DNA of 64,000 nt from Sorangium aterium (GTDB taxonomy: Bacteria; Myxococcota_A; Polyangia; Polyangiales; Polyangiaceae): the NCBI RefSeq assembly GCF_028368935.1, contig NZ_JAQNDK010000001.1, positions 1-64,000 on the forward strand, in the 5' to 3' direction. The notes beneath the pieces are model-generated. The model saw only the letters and a list, made by a program, of their open reading frames with translations. It did no database searches and was not told the DNA's origin. Below are positions 18,814 to 27,351 of the stretch, in pieces. Every line of letters starts with the position of its first letter. Position 1 is the stretch's first letter. The position numbers and the translations under genes are program-made.

Positions 18814-20961
18814 TTGCCGCCCCTCCCTGCGACACGCCACCTCGCCGCGCTCCTCGCGCTCGCCGCGAGCGCCTGCTCCCGCGGGTCCACACCCGGCACG
18901 GACGCGGGGCCTGGCCCAGCCAGCGGCGCGAGCGCCTCGGCCAGCGGCGCGGGCGCTCCGGCCGCTCCCGAGCCACCGTCCACGGCCGCGCCGCTGCGCG
19001 CGCCGGTCCGCGAGGGCGGCGCCCTGTCCCGCGCGGCGCGCGAGGACGCGCTCTATGTGGCCGACGAGGACCACGGCGTGGTGCGCGTCGTGCCGCTGCC
19101 ACTCGATCCTGCGCGGGCCGGCGCAGGCGTCCCCACACCAGGCAGGCCCGCGCAGGTGCTCGCGCTCGGCGGGCGCGGCGAGCACGAAGCGCGCGTCCTC
19201 GCCACCGTCCGCGACCCGGGGCTGCTGCTGATCTTCCGGCCGGATCCCGCGGCTGGTCTCGTGGAGGTGGGCCGCGTGCCGCTGCCCGCCGACGCGTGGG
19301 GCATCGCAGTCACGCCCGACGAGAAGACCGCGATCGTGACCTCGGCGTGGACCCACAAGGTCTCGGCCGTCGACCTCGAGACCAGGCAGACGCGGTGGAC
19401 CGTCGACGTGGCGCGCGAGCCGCGGGGCGTGGCGGTGCTGCCCGACGGCAGCGCCGCGTACGTGAGCCACCTCGTCGGCGCCGACCTCACGAGGATCGAC
19501 GATCTCGGCGGGGCGCCGAAGGTCCGGCGCGTCGCCCTGCCCGCCTCGCCGCTGCGCGCCCCGTCGGGCGAGCGCCTCGCCGCGTCGCTGGGGTATGCGC
19601 TCTCGCTCTCCGAGGACGGGCGGCGCCTGTTCGCGGCCCGGCACGCGCTCGGCGCCATGGGCCACGCCGCGTGGTTCGGCGCCGCGACGGTGGACGTGCT
19701 GATCACCGGCCGGGACGAGCCGCTCGCCCCGCCGCACCACGGCAACCTGCCGGTGCTCCGGTCGGCGTTCGCGGAGCAGGTGATCACCCCGGAGAGCGTC
19801 ATCACCCTGCCGGGCGCGGGCGTCACGCCCGTCACGCAGCCGCGCGCCATGGCGTACCGCAAGCGCGCGCGCACGCTGCTCGTCGCGGGCGAGGGCGACG
19901 ACCTCGTGCTCGAGGTGGACGCGACCGCGGTGGATCCGACGCTCGCGATCGTGAAGAGCTACCCGGTCGGCGGCCGCTACGATCCGCACCTCCGCGTGGC
20001 CGGCACGTGCGGCGCGCCGACCGGCCTCGCGCTCTCCGCGGACGAGGCGACCGCGTGGGTCTTCTGCCGCTCGACCGGCGACGTGGCGGCGATCCGGCTG
20101 CACGACGCGGCGGCGGGCCCGGACGCGGCGCCCGCTGGAGCGGCGGGCGCGGCGGAAGGCCCGTCGGCGCTCGTGCACCTCGCCGAGGATCCGCTCGGCC
20201 CGGAGGTCGCGAAGGGCCGCCGGCTCTTCTACAACGCGCTCGACGCCACGGTGAGCGGCAATCTCGGCTGCGCGGGGTGCCACCCCGACGGGCGCGACGA
20301 CGGGTACGTCTGGCGCGAGGCCACCTTCAGCACGGCCGACGGCGAGCACGCGAACTTCGTCGGGCGGCCGGAGAACATCCCCGAGGTCGCGAAGAAGCGA
20401 GGGTTTCCGCGGCGCACCCCGATGCTCGCCGGCAACGTGGGCGCGGCCGGGCCGTACGGCTGGCACGGCGAGAACGAGGACCTCGTGAGCAGGCTCCAGA
20501 CGGGCATGGGGCTGCACCGCTGGGGCGGGCTGCCGATCGACCACACGCCGGCCGGCCTCGCGGCACGGGCGACCTATCTCGCGATGTTCCTCCGCCGGGG
20601 CCTCGTGACGCCGCCGCGCGCCGAGGGGGCGCCGGACGAGCGCGTGCAGCGCGGCCGGGAGATCTTCCACAGCGACGAGGCGAAGTGCTCCCGCTGCCAC
20701 GTGCCCTCGAGCGATTACACCGATCGCACGGCGTACCCGATGCCGAAGCGACCGCCGCCGCCGGGCTACGACGAGGATCCGCGCCCCGAGTACAAGACGC
20801 CGTCGCTGCGCTTCGTGGGAGGCCGCCCGCCCTACCTTCACGACGGGCGCGCCGGCACGCTGTCGGAGCTCATCGAGCAGAACGCCGACTGGATGGGCAA
20901 GACCAGCCACCTGTCGCCCGAGGACAGGGTGGCGCTCGTGGCGTTCCTGGAGACGTTATGA
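18814..20961 (+). CDS. Lipoprotein: YncE-like beta-propeller fused to a MauG/cytochrome c peroxidase-like di-haem domain
   Basis: About 715 aa if a TTG at 18814 is used. No ATG lies before the signal peptide (RHLAALLALAASAC), so the start is uncertain; a longer form would overlap the methyltransferase gene. Residues to about 450 form a WD/YncE-like propeller (ITPDEKT-type repeats, VAREPRGVAVLPDGSAAYVSH). The C-terminal part holds two c-type haem sites, C486AGC489H and C625SRC628H. It also has the peroxidase-like ending RFVGGRPPYLHDGRAGTLSELIEQN. Periplasmic electron transfer or oxidation of an unknown substrate is likely. The stop overlaps the next start (ATGA). Confidence 0.82.
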   Translation: MPPLPATRHLAALLALAASACSRGSTPGTDAGPGPASGASASASGAGAPAAPEPPSTAAPLRAPVREGGALSRAAREDALYVADEDHGVVRVVPLPLDPARAGAGVPTPGRPAQVLALGGRGEHEARVLATVRDPGLLLIFRPDPAAGLVEVGRVPLPADAWGIAVTPDEKTAIVTSAWTHKVSAVDLETRQTRWTVDVAREPRGVAVLPDGSAAYVSHLVGADLTRIDDLGGAPKVRRVALPASPLRAPSGERLAASLGYALSLSEDGRRLFAARHALGAMGHAAWFGAATVDVLITGRDEPLAPPHHGNLPVLRSAFAEQVITPESVITLPGAGVTPVTQPRAMAYRKRARTLLVAGEGDDLVLEVDATAVDPTLAIVKSYPVGGRYDPHLRVAGTCGAPTGLALSADEATAWVFCRSTGDVAAIRLHDAAAGPDAAPAGAAGAAEGPSALVHLAEDPLGPEVAKGRRLFYNALDATVSGNLGCAGCHPDGRDDGYVWREATFSTADGEHANFVGRPENIPEVAKKRGFPRRTPMLAGNVGAAGPYGWHGENEDLVSRLQTGMGLHRWGGLPIDHTPAGLAARATYLAMFLRRGLVTPPRAEGAPDERVQRGREIFHSDEAKCSRCHVPSSDYTDRTAYPMPKRPPPPGYDEDPRPEYKTPSLRFVGGRPPYLHDGRAGTLSELIEQNADWMGKTSHLSPEDRVALVAFLETL

Positions 20962-21689
20962 GGCCGCGCTCCGTGCTGCTCGCCTTGATGGGCGCTGGCG
21001 TGGCCTCCGTCCTGGCCGCCGCGTCCGGGGCGCCCGGCGCGCTGCCCGGCGGCGCCGCAAAGGCCGCGGCGCCTGCCACGCAGCCCGGCGGCACGTCCAG
21101 GGCCGCGGCGGGCGCCGCGACCGACGCCGGCGCGCCCACGGCCGCGGCAGGCGCCGCGAAGACCTCGGCGAGCGCCACGACCGACGCCGGCGCGAAGAAC
21201 GCCACCGCGAGCGACGCCGGCGCGAAGAACGCCGCCGCGACCGATGCCGGCGCGATCGACGCCGGCGACGAGCTGCCCCTCGACGCCGCGCCCTTCCCGC
21301 CCGAGCCGTCCAAGCAGCCCACGGCCGCGGAGTGGAAGGCGGCGCCTCGCGTCCGCCTCTCCCGCGCCGGCCCCGCGGCCGCGGGCTGCCGCGCGTACAG
21401 GGCGAGGGAGTGGCTGCGCATCCGCTGCCCGGAGCTCACCGTCTCGGCCATCTCGCTGCTCGGCGGGAAGCCCGATGGCGTGGCCTTCTGGATCGATCCG
21501 CCCCGGGGCGGCAGCGAGCTCCCGCGCGGGGGCGAGGTGATGTTCCCCATCCGCCGCGGCGATCGGCGGGTGATCCAGATCCTGACCTTCGGTCCGGGCT
21601 ACGACGGGCCGTTCACCTTGTTGCCGGCGATCGTCATCCAGGAGCAATGGCTGGAAGACGAGCCGGCGCCGACCGTGACCGCCTCCTGA
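20958..21689 (+). CDS. Ala-rich secreted protein, unknown function
   Basis: 243 aa. A signal peptide is followed by a low-complexity region with repeated TDAGAKNA-type units. A compact C-terminal domain of about 120 aa follows, with a Cys pair (GCRAYRAREWLRIRCPEL) and the ending LPAIVIQEQWLEDE. The ATGA overlap with the di-haem lipoprotein gene and the six-base gap to the FGE-like gene show that the three are expressed together. Probably a small partner of the di-haem protein, but this rests only on position. Confidence 0.7.
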   Translation: MRPRSVLLALMGAGVASVLAAASGAPGALPGGAAKAAAPATQPGGTSRAAAGAATDAGAPTAAAGAAKTSASATTDAGAKNATASDAGAKNAAATDAGAIDAGDELPLDAAPFPPEPSKQPTAAEWKAAPRVRLSRAGPAAAGCRAYRAREWLRIRCPELTVSAISLLGGKPDGVAFWIDPPRGGSELPRGGEVMFPIRRGDRRVIQILTFGPGYDGPFTLLPAIVIQEQWLEDEPAPTVTAS

Positions 21690-21695
21690 GACACC

Positions 21696-22640
21696 ATGCG
21701 ATCCCACACCACGCTCCGCGCCATCTCCTCGCTGTTCCTCCTCGCCGCTGCGAGCGGCGTCCTCGTCGTCGCTTGCGGCGCCGCCCCCGCGGCTCCCGGC
21801 GGCCTGCCGGCCGGTCAGGCGCCCGCTGCGCAGCCCACGGCCGCGAGCCCCGCCTCGACAGGGGCGGCGCTCGCCCCGGCGGCCCCGCCCCCGTCCGAGC
21901 CGGCGGTGGCCTCGGCTCCGGCGAGCGCCGGGCAGCTCGGCGCCGAGCCGACCGCCGCGCCGGCGGGGGCGGCGAAGCCATCGGACGGCTGCCCCGACGG
22001 CATGGCCCGGGTCCCGGGCGGCAGCTTCGTGATGGGCCCGCTCAAGGTGAAGGCCACCGTGGGTGACCTCTGCGTCGACAGGACCGAGGTCACCGCCGAG
22101 GCCTTCGCGGCGTGCGTCAAGGATGGCAAGTGCACGGATACATTGGCGAATTGCGCCAAGGAGGCGTCGACCTACGGCGTGGCCGGCAAGGAGAAGCAGC
22201 CGATGGTCTGCGTCGACTTCTCGCAGGCCCAGGCCTACTGCGCGGCGCAGGGCAAGCGGTTGCCGCGCGACGACGAGTGGGAGTGGGCGGCCCGCGGCGG
22301 CGAGGAGGCGCGGCCGTATCCGTGGGGCGAGGAGGCCCCGAAGGATCAGCTCTGCTGGTCCGGCGGCGGCGCCGCGCGCAAGACCGCGTGCGACGTGGGG
22401 AGATTCCCGGCCGGCGCGAGCCCGCAGGGAATCCAGGACCTGGCGGGCAACGTCTTCGAGTGGACAACCAGCGCCAACGACGGTAGCGGCAAGATGCGCA
22501 TCGCCCGCGGCGGCAGCTGGCGCGACGGCATCGCGCCGCTCGTCAGGACCGCGCGGCCGGGCGGCTTCGAGGCGACGTACCGCTGCGGGTTCCTCGGCAT
22601 CCGCTGCGTCGTCGAGCCGGCGGCCCAGGCGACCAAGTAA
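21696..22640 (+). CDS. Lipoprotein with an FGE-like (sulfatase-modifying factor) domain
   Basis: 314 aa. The signal peptide ends in LVVAC and an Ala/Pro linker follows. The FGE-sulfatase domain is clear: MARVPGGSFVMG, CVDRTEVT, VCVDFSQAQAYCAAQGKRLP, EWEWAARGG, DLAGNVFEWT and IARGGSWRDG, ending with GIRCV in place of GFRCA. The paired active-site cysteines of true formylglycine-generating enzymes (CxxxxC before the GFRC motif) are not seen in the aligned segment (LVRTARPGG). Formylglycine formation is therefore unlikely, and a binding or structural role is more probable. It is the last gene of the plus-strand run and converges on the next gene, 14 bases away. Confidence 0.85.
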   Translation: MRSHTTLRAISSLFLLAAASGVLVVACGAAPAAPGGLPAGQAPAAQPTAASPASTGAALAPAAPPPSEPAVASAPASAGQLGAEPTAAPAGAAKPSDGCPDGMARVPGGSFVMGPLKVKATVGDLCVDRTEVTAEAFAACVKDGKCTDTLANCAKEASTYGVAGKEKQPMVCVDFSQAQAYCAAQGKRLPRDDEWEWAARGGEEARPYPWGEEAPKDQLCWSGGGAARKTACDVGRFPAGASPQGIQDLAGNVFEWTTSANDGSGKMRIARGGSWRDGIAPLVRTARPGGFEATYRCGFLGIRCVVEPAAQATK

Positions 22641-22654
22641 GCCGCGCAGAGGCG

Positions 22655-24124
22655 TCAATAGCAGTCCGGCGTGGCGTCGCCACCGGGGCAAGCCCCGTCG
22701 ACCTTCGGCTGAGTGACGCTGCACGCTGCGAGGCCCTCGAATACGTTGTTCGACGTCAGATCGGGGCCCGCTTGGTCCGAGTCCCACCCGCTCACGATGC
22801 CGCCTCCCGCCGATTCGACGAAGCTCGAGTTTTCGATGAAAGCGTCGTCGGGACGCCAGCCGGTGAGGATGAGCGCCGCGTCGTTGACGTTCGGGCCGCA
22901 TCCAAAGCTCGCGATCTGCGAAGGAGCGCCCGCATACTCGATCCGCACGAAGTCGAACACGTTGCCGCCTGCCGGCGCGCCCCCCCAATCGACACCCACC
23001 CAATCACCGGCGGCCTTCGTGTCCTTCGCCGAGGTGAAGACGATGGGCTTGGCCGCCGTGCCCTGCGCGACGACGCGCACGGGGCCCGAGGCCGAGCCGA
23101 GCGCCAGACGGGAATCGCCTGGGAATGCCACGGTGACCCCCGCTTCGATCGTGAAATCGAGGGCGTTCGCGCCGTCGGGCTCGAGGTGGAAGTCGCCTGA
23201 GGAGACATAAGGCACGCCGCGATCCCGGAGCACGACGTCGGCGGGATACCGATCGGCCGCGTCGACAAGGACCGCGTCGCGCGCGTTGTTCACGTAGTCT
23301 CCGCGCGGGATCGAGCTCAGCGCAGCCGTCGTCACCGCCAGGGGGTAGAGGGTCTCTTCGCTGCCGACCGGCGTCACGGCGCCGGCACCCTCGATGACGA
23401 GACCATCCGAGGCCGCCGAGAATGCCGTGAAGTCCCCCAGATGGACGCCGATCCCGGCCGAGTCCGAGAGGGTGACGTCGACCAGGTGCACGCTGTCGTT
23501 CGCTGGCAGGCCGAGCGGGCCGATGGCGACGATGGCGCCGTTCATGGTCCCCGTATTGACGCTGCCGCCTCCGACAATGACGGTATTCTCGAGCTCGAGC
23601 GACCCCGTCACGTCGACCCAGAGGCTGCCGAAGTAGGAGCCCTCGCCCTCCGAGGTGAAGGTGGCGGGGCGAAGGGTGCCTGCGTCGACCTCTCCCGTGG
23701 CACGCAGCGCAGCGGGCTCGCCGGACGAATCGCCAATCTCGATGGTCTGGTCTTCACCGATCACGACGACCGCGCACGCTTCGACCGTCACCGTCGCTCC
23801 GCGGATGGCGATGCTCGAAGGAACGTGATGCGGGCTCCCTTCGGCCGTCCAGGTCTCGTCCGCTTCGATGAGGAACGTGTCGTGGACGGTGCCGGCTCCC
23901 GTCGGCTCCGGGCAAGGGGATCCCTGCGTGGAGGGGGAGCCGCCCGTTCCCGCAGAGCCATTCACCGTTCCGCTTGAGCTCGACGTTCCCCCCGCGCCAC
24001 CCGTGGGCTCTTCGGGAGAGTCGCTCCCGTCGCAGCCGGAGGCGACCGCGCCAGCGGCGAGGGCGAGCGTGACGAAGACCGCGGCGTGTTTCCTGTGACC
24101 GAAGAAGCGCTGATGTCTTTTCAT
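22655..24124 (-). CDS. Lipoprotein with probable right-handed beta-helix repeats
   Basis: 489 aa. The signal peptide ends in GAVASGC, followed by a short Gly/Ser linker. The body has repeated short strands typical of parallel beta-helices (IEGAGAV..., FIENSSFVESAGGGIVSGW, LTSNNVFEGL) with few charged residues. Such proteins often bind or cut polysaccharides, but no catalytic motif is recognised. ATG at 24124 lacks a clear Shine-Dalgarno sequence; it was chosen because the signal peptide starts there. Confidence 0.75.
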   Translation of the reverse strand: MKRHQRFFGHRKHAAVFVTLALAAGAVASGCDGSDSPEEPTGGAGGTSSSSGTVNGSAGTGGSPSTQGSPCPEPTGAGTVHDTFLIEADETWTAEGSPHHVPSSIAIRGATVTVEACAVVVIGEDQTIEIGDSSGEPAALRATGEVDAGTLRPATFTSEGEGSYFGSLWVDVTGSLELENTVIVGGGSVNTGTMNGAIVAIGPLGLPANDSVHLVDVTLSDSAGIGVHLGDFTAFSAASDGLVIEGAGAVTPVGSEETLYPLAVTTAALSSIPRGDYVNNARDAVLVDAADRYPADVVLRDRGVPYVSSGDFHLEPDGANALDFTIEAGVTVAFPGDSRLALGSASGPVRVVAQGTAAKPIVFTSAKDTKAAGDWVGVDWGGAPAGGNVFDFVRIEYAGAPSQIASFGCGPNVNDAALILTGWRPDDAFIENSSFVESAGGGIVSGWDSDQAGPDLTSNNVFEGLAACSVTQPKVDGACPGGDATPDCY

Positions 24125-24191
24125 GGCGGCGTGGCTCAGCCGGTCGTCGGCGCGCCCGAACGGCTCGAGAATACGGCGCTGGTCGCGCCGG

Positions 24192-24764
24192 TCAAGCGCG
24201 ATGACTCGCGAGAGCCATCGCGCGGGTCCCCACCTTGCACGCCTCGAGGATCGGGCCACATACCCCGGCAGACAAGCTCGGAAGCGAGAAGGCAAGCCCA
24301 CCAAAGCTGTCTTGACAAACACAGCTGGCAACCCCACCGATAAGCCGGCAGTTCGCGGAGATCGTGTTACCGGTGCACACCTGGCGCGCCGAACAAAAAT
24401 CGTCCCCCTCCTGCACCGTGGAGGGTAAACACGTCCCCGGATCGTGCACACCTGGCGACCGGTCGGGTTGCAACGGCGCTATCGGACCATCCGTCTCTAT
24501 CGGACCATCCTCTATCGGACCGCCCGCCTGACCCTCCGTATCTATCGGGGGCGAGTCAGCCTCATCGCTCGACTCGCTCGTATCTGTCTCACCCTCCTGT
24601 GGAGGGGTGGGATTCGTCTCTTCCTCTGGAGCCGCATCTTCGCCGGACTCGTCATGCCCGCCCACGAGGTCGGCGGCCTCGGTCCCAGGCTGCCCACTAC
24701 CGATGAAACAGCCGGCGCAAAGACTGAACGCGAGGATCCCAAGGCAGCAAAGAGGCAGGCGCAT
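24192..24764 (-). CDS. Small Cys-containing lipoprotein, unknown function
   Basis: 190 aa. The signal peptide ends in FSLCAGC. A strongly acidic, Pro/Glu/Asp-rich linker follows. The C-terminal 75 residues contain eight cysteines (CLPSTVQEGDDFC, CTGNTISANC, CVCQDSF, CGPILEAC), suggesting a disulphide-bonded domain. A TTG at 24803 would add 13 residues; ATG at 24764 begins right at the signal peptide and was chosen, though no strong ribosome-binding site is present. It lies 67 bases before the beta-helix lipoprotein gene on the same strand and may be transcribed with it. Confidence 0.7.
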   Translation of the reverse strand: MRLPLCCLGILAFSLCAGCFIGSGQPGTEAADLVGGHDESGEDAAPEEETNPTPPQEGETDTSESSDEADSPPIDTEGQAGGPIEDGPIETDGPIAPLQPDRSPGVHDPGTCLPSTVQEGDDFCSARQVCTGNTISANCRLIGGVASCVCQDSFGGLAFSLPSLSAGVCGPILEACKVGTRAMALASHRA

Positions 24765-25101
24765 GGTGGGATCCAGAGAATCCAAGAGCGATCCGAGCGT
24801 CAAGCTCGTCGTAGCGGCCGTCTACCGTACAGCCACGCTACACACGTTGGTTAACATAGAACCCCCCTTCCACGATCGACCTTCCTTCTGAAAAAGTGGC
24901 GCCGTATCAAAATATTAGCCATGAATCGACGATGAGGCAGCCATGAGCTCAAGGGCTTGAGCGCTCTCTTTGCGCAGCTGGTCGGCTTCGGCTCGGCAGC
25001 GGCGGCGCTCGGCGTCGTCAGTGCAGGTCGTTTCGGCGCGGACGTCTCCCTTCGCCGCTCCCGGGCGACATGCCGCGCGTCGCGAGGCGTCGGGCCGCAC
25101 C
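24765..25101 (-). other. Intergenic region with an A+T-rich patch and a possible 61-codon frame
   Basis: The 24840-24940 part is A+T-rich and probably holds the promoter of the lipoprotein gene to its left. A minus-strand frame at 24915-25100 begins with GTG one base after the stop of the next gene. It encodes a Cys-containing, charged peptide (CTDDAERRRCRAEADQLRK). It may be a small protein or the tail of a degraded gene; no ribosome-binding site supports it. Confidence 0.3.
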
Positions 25102-25641
25102 TCAACCGAGGTCGCCGGTGAAGCGGATCGGCACGCGGAACGCCGTGAACATGGCCTTCACGTGCCTGGGCGAGAAGAGAGCGCCGAGCGTCGTGTCCTC
25201 GACCCCGCGGCTCTTCACCAGCTCGTGGAGCTCGAGCAGCGAGTACGCGCAGAAGAGCTCGAGGCGCTTTCCGATGTGCTTCAGGATCCTGCCGCGATTC
25301 CTGGTATACGGCGCGTAGTCGCCCTTGTACCGGAGATCGAGCGCTTCGATGCGGTACCCGTACTGCACGTAGGAGCGCTCCCCGAGCGCGCGATTGCAAA
25401 GGAGCTCGGCTTCGACGTACGCGCCGGTGTCGCCCACCTCGACGCCGGGCCCATCCCCGAAGACCCAGAGCCCGTCGAAATGCGGCGCTTCAGCCTCTCG
25501 CGGCTCCTCGTGCGTCTTCGGGTGTCCGGGCGACACGGAAAAGCACGCTCGAAACTCGTCGCGGATCTCGGCGCTGCGTGCGAAGAGCGCCTCCATCTGC
25601 CGCTCGTTCGGGACCGAGAACAGCTTGGCCGGTTTTCCCAT
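25102..25641 (-). CDS. Conserved-looking cytosolic protein, unknown function
   Basis: 179 aa, no signal peptide or membrane segment. The composition is balanced (FDGLWVFGDGPGVEVGDTGAYVEAELL; LDLRYKGDYAPYTRNRGRIL), with aromatic and charged residues unlike the neighbouring out-of-frame translations, so it is probably a real gene. I do not recognise a family. No strong ribosome-binding site precedes the ATG at 25641. Confidence 0.6.
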   Translation of the reverse strand: MGKPAKLFSVPNERQMEALFARSAEIRDEFRACFSVSPGHPKTHEEPREAEAPHFDGLWVFGDGPGVEVGDTGAYVEAELLCNRALGERSYVQYGYRIEALDLRYKGDYAPYTRNRGRILKHIGKRLELFCAYSLLELHELVKSRGVEDTTLGALFSPRHVKAMFTAFRVPIRFTGDLG

Positions 25642-25844
25642 GAGCGGTGTTTATAACATCACGGCCGCCCCGACCGTCAACCGGGGCGATGACCGGGACG
25701 CTCGCCGAGCGTCGCACTCTCCAGGGAGCCGCTCTCGTCGAACGCCCCAGCAATTTCGGGCTCGCGGAGGTCGGGGACCTCGCGCGCCCAATCCGTGAGC
25801 GCGGCTCGCGCCACGTGGCTCATGAAGGGCGCTTCCGTCGAGGG

Positions 25845-26626
25845 TCAGGCCGCTCGCGAGCGCGACCGCTGGCGTCGAGCCGTGATCGCGGCTGCGAAGA
25901 GCGCGAAGGCGACGGCCGCTTGAGCGGGCGCGCTCGTGCTGGACGCGGAGCGCGCGCCCGCGGCCTCGCAGGAGAAGCCGCCTTGTTCGCCAGGACCGGT
26001 GGGTGAGCCGCCGGAGCTCGCGTCCCCACATCCGCCGGTGTCGGAATTCTCCCCTCCCGGAGCCACCTCGGGGATGAATGCGAGAAACGTCGGCCCGTTC
26101 AGCCCGCCGCTGCCCGATGCGATGAACGTGTCGACGAAGGCGCCGGTCGCCAACTCGAAATAGCATCGGGCCACGCCAGGCCCCCTTGCGCGAACACACC
26201 GAGGAACGTCCCCGTCGCGTCGAACCGAAGGATGCTCGCCGTCGCGCGGTCAGCGATGTACAGGTTGCCGTCAGGACCGAAGCTCAACCCCACCGGCTCG
26301 GCGATCCCGCCCATCGCGTTCGAGACGACCACATCGAGGAAGGCGCCCGTCGTACCGTCGAACCGTTGAACGATGTCGGATCCATAACTCGCGACGTGGA
26401 GGCGCCCGTCGTCGTCGAAGGCCAGTCCCTCGGGACGGTTCATCCCGTTGCCGCTCGCGAACGTGCCGACGAACACCCCTGTTTCGTCGTAGCGCAGCAC
26501 GGAGTGGGTCTCTTCGCTGCTGACCAGCAGATCGGCCGCCAGCGCGTGCCGTCCGGTCGTCGCCGTCACCAAGAGGAGCAAGGTCCCGAGGGTTCGACAT
26601 CCAAACAAACGTCTACGAATAGTCAT
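25845..26626 (-). pseudogene. Frameshifted secreted NHL/beta-propeller-repeat protein with a MYXO-CTERM-like tail
   Basis: The first part (start 26626, GGAGGA five bases upstream) has a signal peptide and NHL-type repeats (SVLRYDETGVFVGTFASGNGMNRPEGLAFDDDG; IVQRFDGTTGAFLD; ILRFDATGTFLG). At about 26160-26180 the reading frame shifts: the repeat theme resumes in another frame as FELATGAFVDTFIASG. Roughly half a repeat seems missing, so a deletion plus frameshift is likely. The second part continues to a Cys/Gly/Ser-rich segment, a hydrophobic stretch (AAVAFALFAAAI) and a basic end (ARRQRSRS), the layout of MYXO-CTERM surface-sorting tags. In its present form the product would stop at 26099 without its anchor. 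Confidence 0.75.
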
Positions 26627-26782
26627 AATAGTCCTCCGTTCAAGGGGCGTCATGAGCGTCGAGGGGTCGCCATACCCTTGTTCCCACCGGGTAACGGGCG
26701 GCCTCCATGTTCGGGCCCGGCGCCCGCTCGCGTCGCCTCGTGAATGGATTACGCCGTGTGGCGGCCGATCTATCGAAGGTAC

Positions 26783-26819
26783 AAAAAAAAAAGAGGCGGA
26801 GGTCGCCGACCTCCGCCTC
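26783..26819 (-). terminator. Strong rho-independent terminator on the minus strand
   Basis: GAGGCGGAGGTC (26793-26804) pairs perfectly with GACCTCCGCCTC (26808-26819) over a 3-base loop. On the minus strand the stem is followed by ten T residues (complement of the A-run 26783-26792). This is a textbook intrinsic terminator, and it follows only the relic at 26846-27050. Confidence 0.85.
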
Positions 26820-26845
26820 CCTTCGCCGCAGGGTGCGCCGCAGCT

Positions 26846-27050
26846 TCACGACCTCACGGCTCCCGGGCCTGCCACCACGAACGCCTGCGCCAGGCCGGGG
26901 CCCTCGGCCCGGCCCGTCTCGCAGCCGGAGAGGACGACCTGCGCGGGGCTCCGGATCCGGGCCGAGGAGCCGGCCGCCGGCTGGGCGAGCTTCCGGGTGA
27001 TCGTTCCCCGAAAAAATCCTCCGCGCTCGATAGATCGGTGTTCCTCGGAG
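26846..27050 (-). pseudogene. Relic of a CHAT-domain (caspase-like) protein
   Basis: One minus-strand frame reads AQVVLSGCETGRAE, then GLAQAFVVAGPGAV, before a stop at 26846. This is the CHAT protease signature, usually (L/V)VLSACETG...GLxxAFLxAGAxxVV, with the catalytic Cys. The upstream part of the domain is not readable in one frame and the conserved His region is not found. It appears to be the decayed 3' end of a gene. A strong terminator lies just downstream in the same direction. Confidence 0.5.
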
Positions 27051-27351
27051 CGTAGAGCAGGAGAGGCCGCGGATCGCGCGCGCCGACCCGCGGCTCGCCC
27101 CGCTCCCGCAGCAGGACCGGGACCTCGGCGTAACCCATTGAAGGGGCAGGACACGACCGGGCAGAGGGCCCGGCCGTGGAGGATGCCCGCCCACACTCTG
27201 AGAAGAAGGAACGACCATGCAACTCCAACTCGGCAAGCGCATGCCTATCAGCAGGAAGGACACGGAGATCGAGCCGGCCCGCGTGGGTAGAGCTCGGTTC
27301 TCCGACACGAGAGCTCGCGCGACGATCAATGTTCGGTCAGGGAGGAGCACG
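27051..27351 (+). other. Leader region of the BNR-like pseudogene
   Basis: An ATG at 27217 has AAGGA seven bases upstream and opens a 45-codon basic segment that runs in frame into the BNR-like gene. The stronger start at 27352 follows GGAGG. The upstream segment may be a short leader peptide or an N-terminal extension. Nothing else is seen. Confidence 0.3.

Noticed and set aside
21696-22640. Active formylglycine-generating enzyme
   Set aside because: The paired catalytic cysteines are not seen and no sulfatase gene is nearby.
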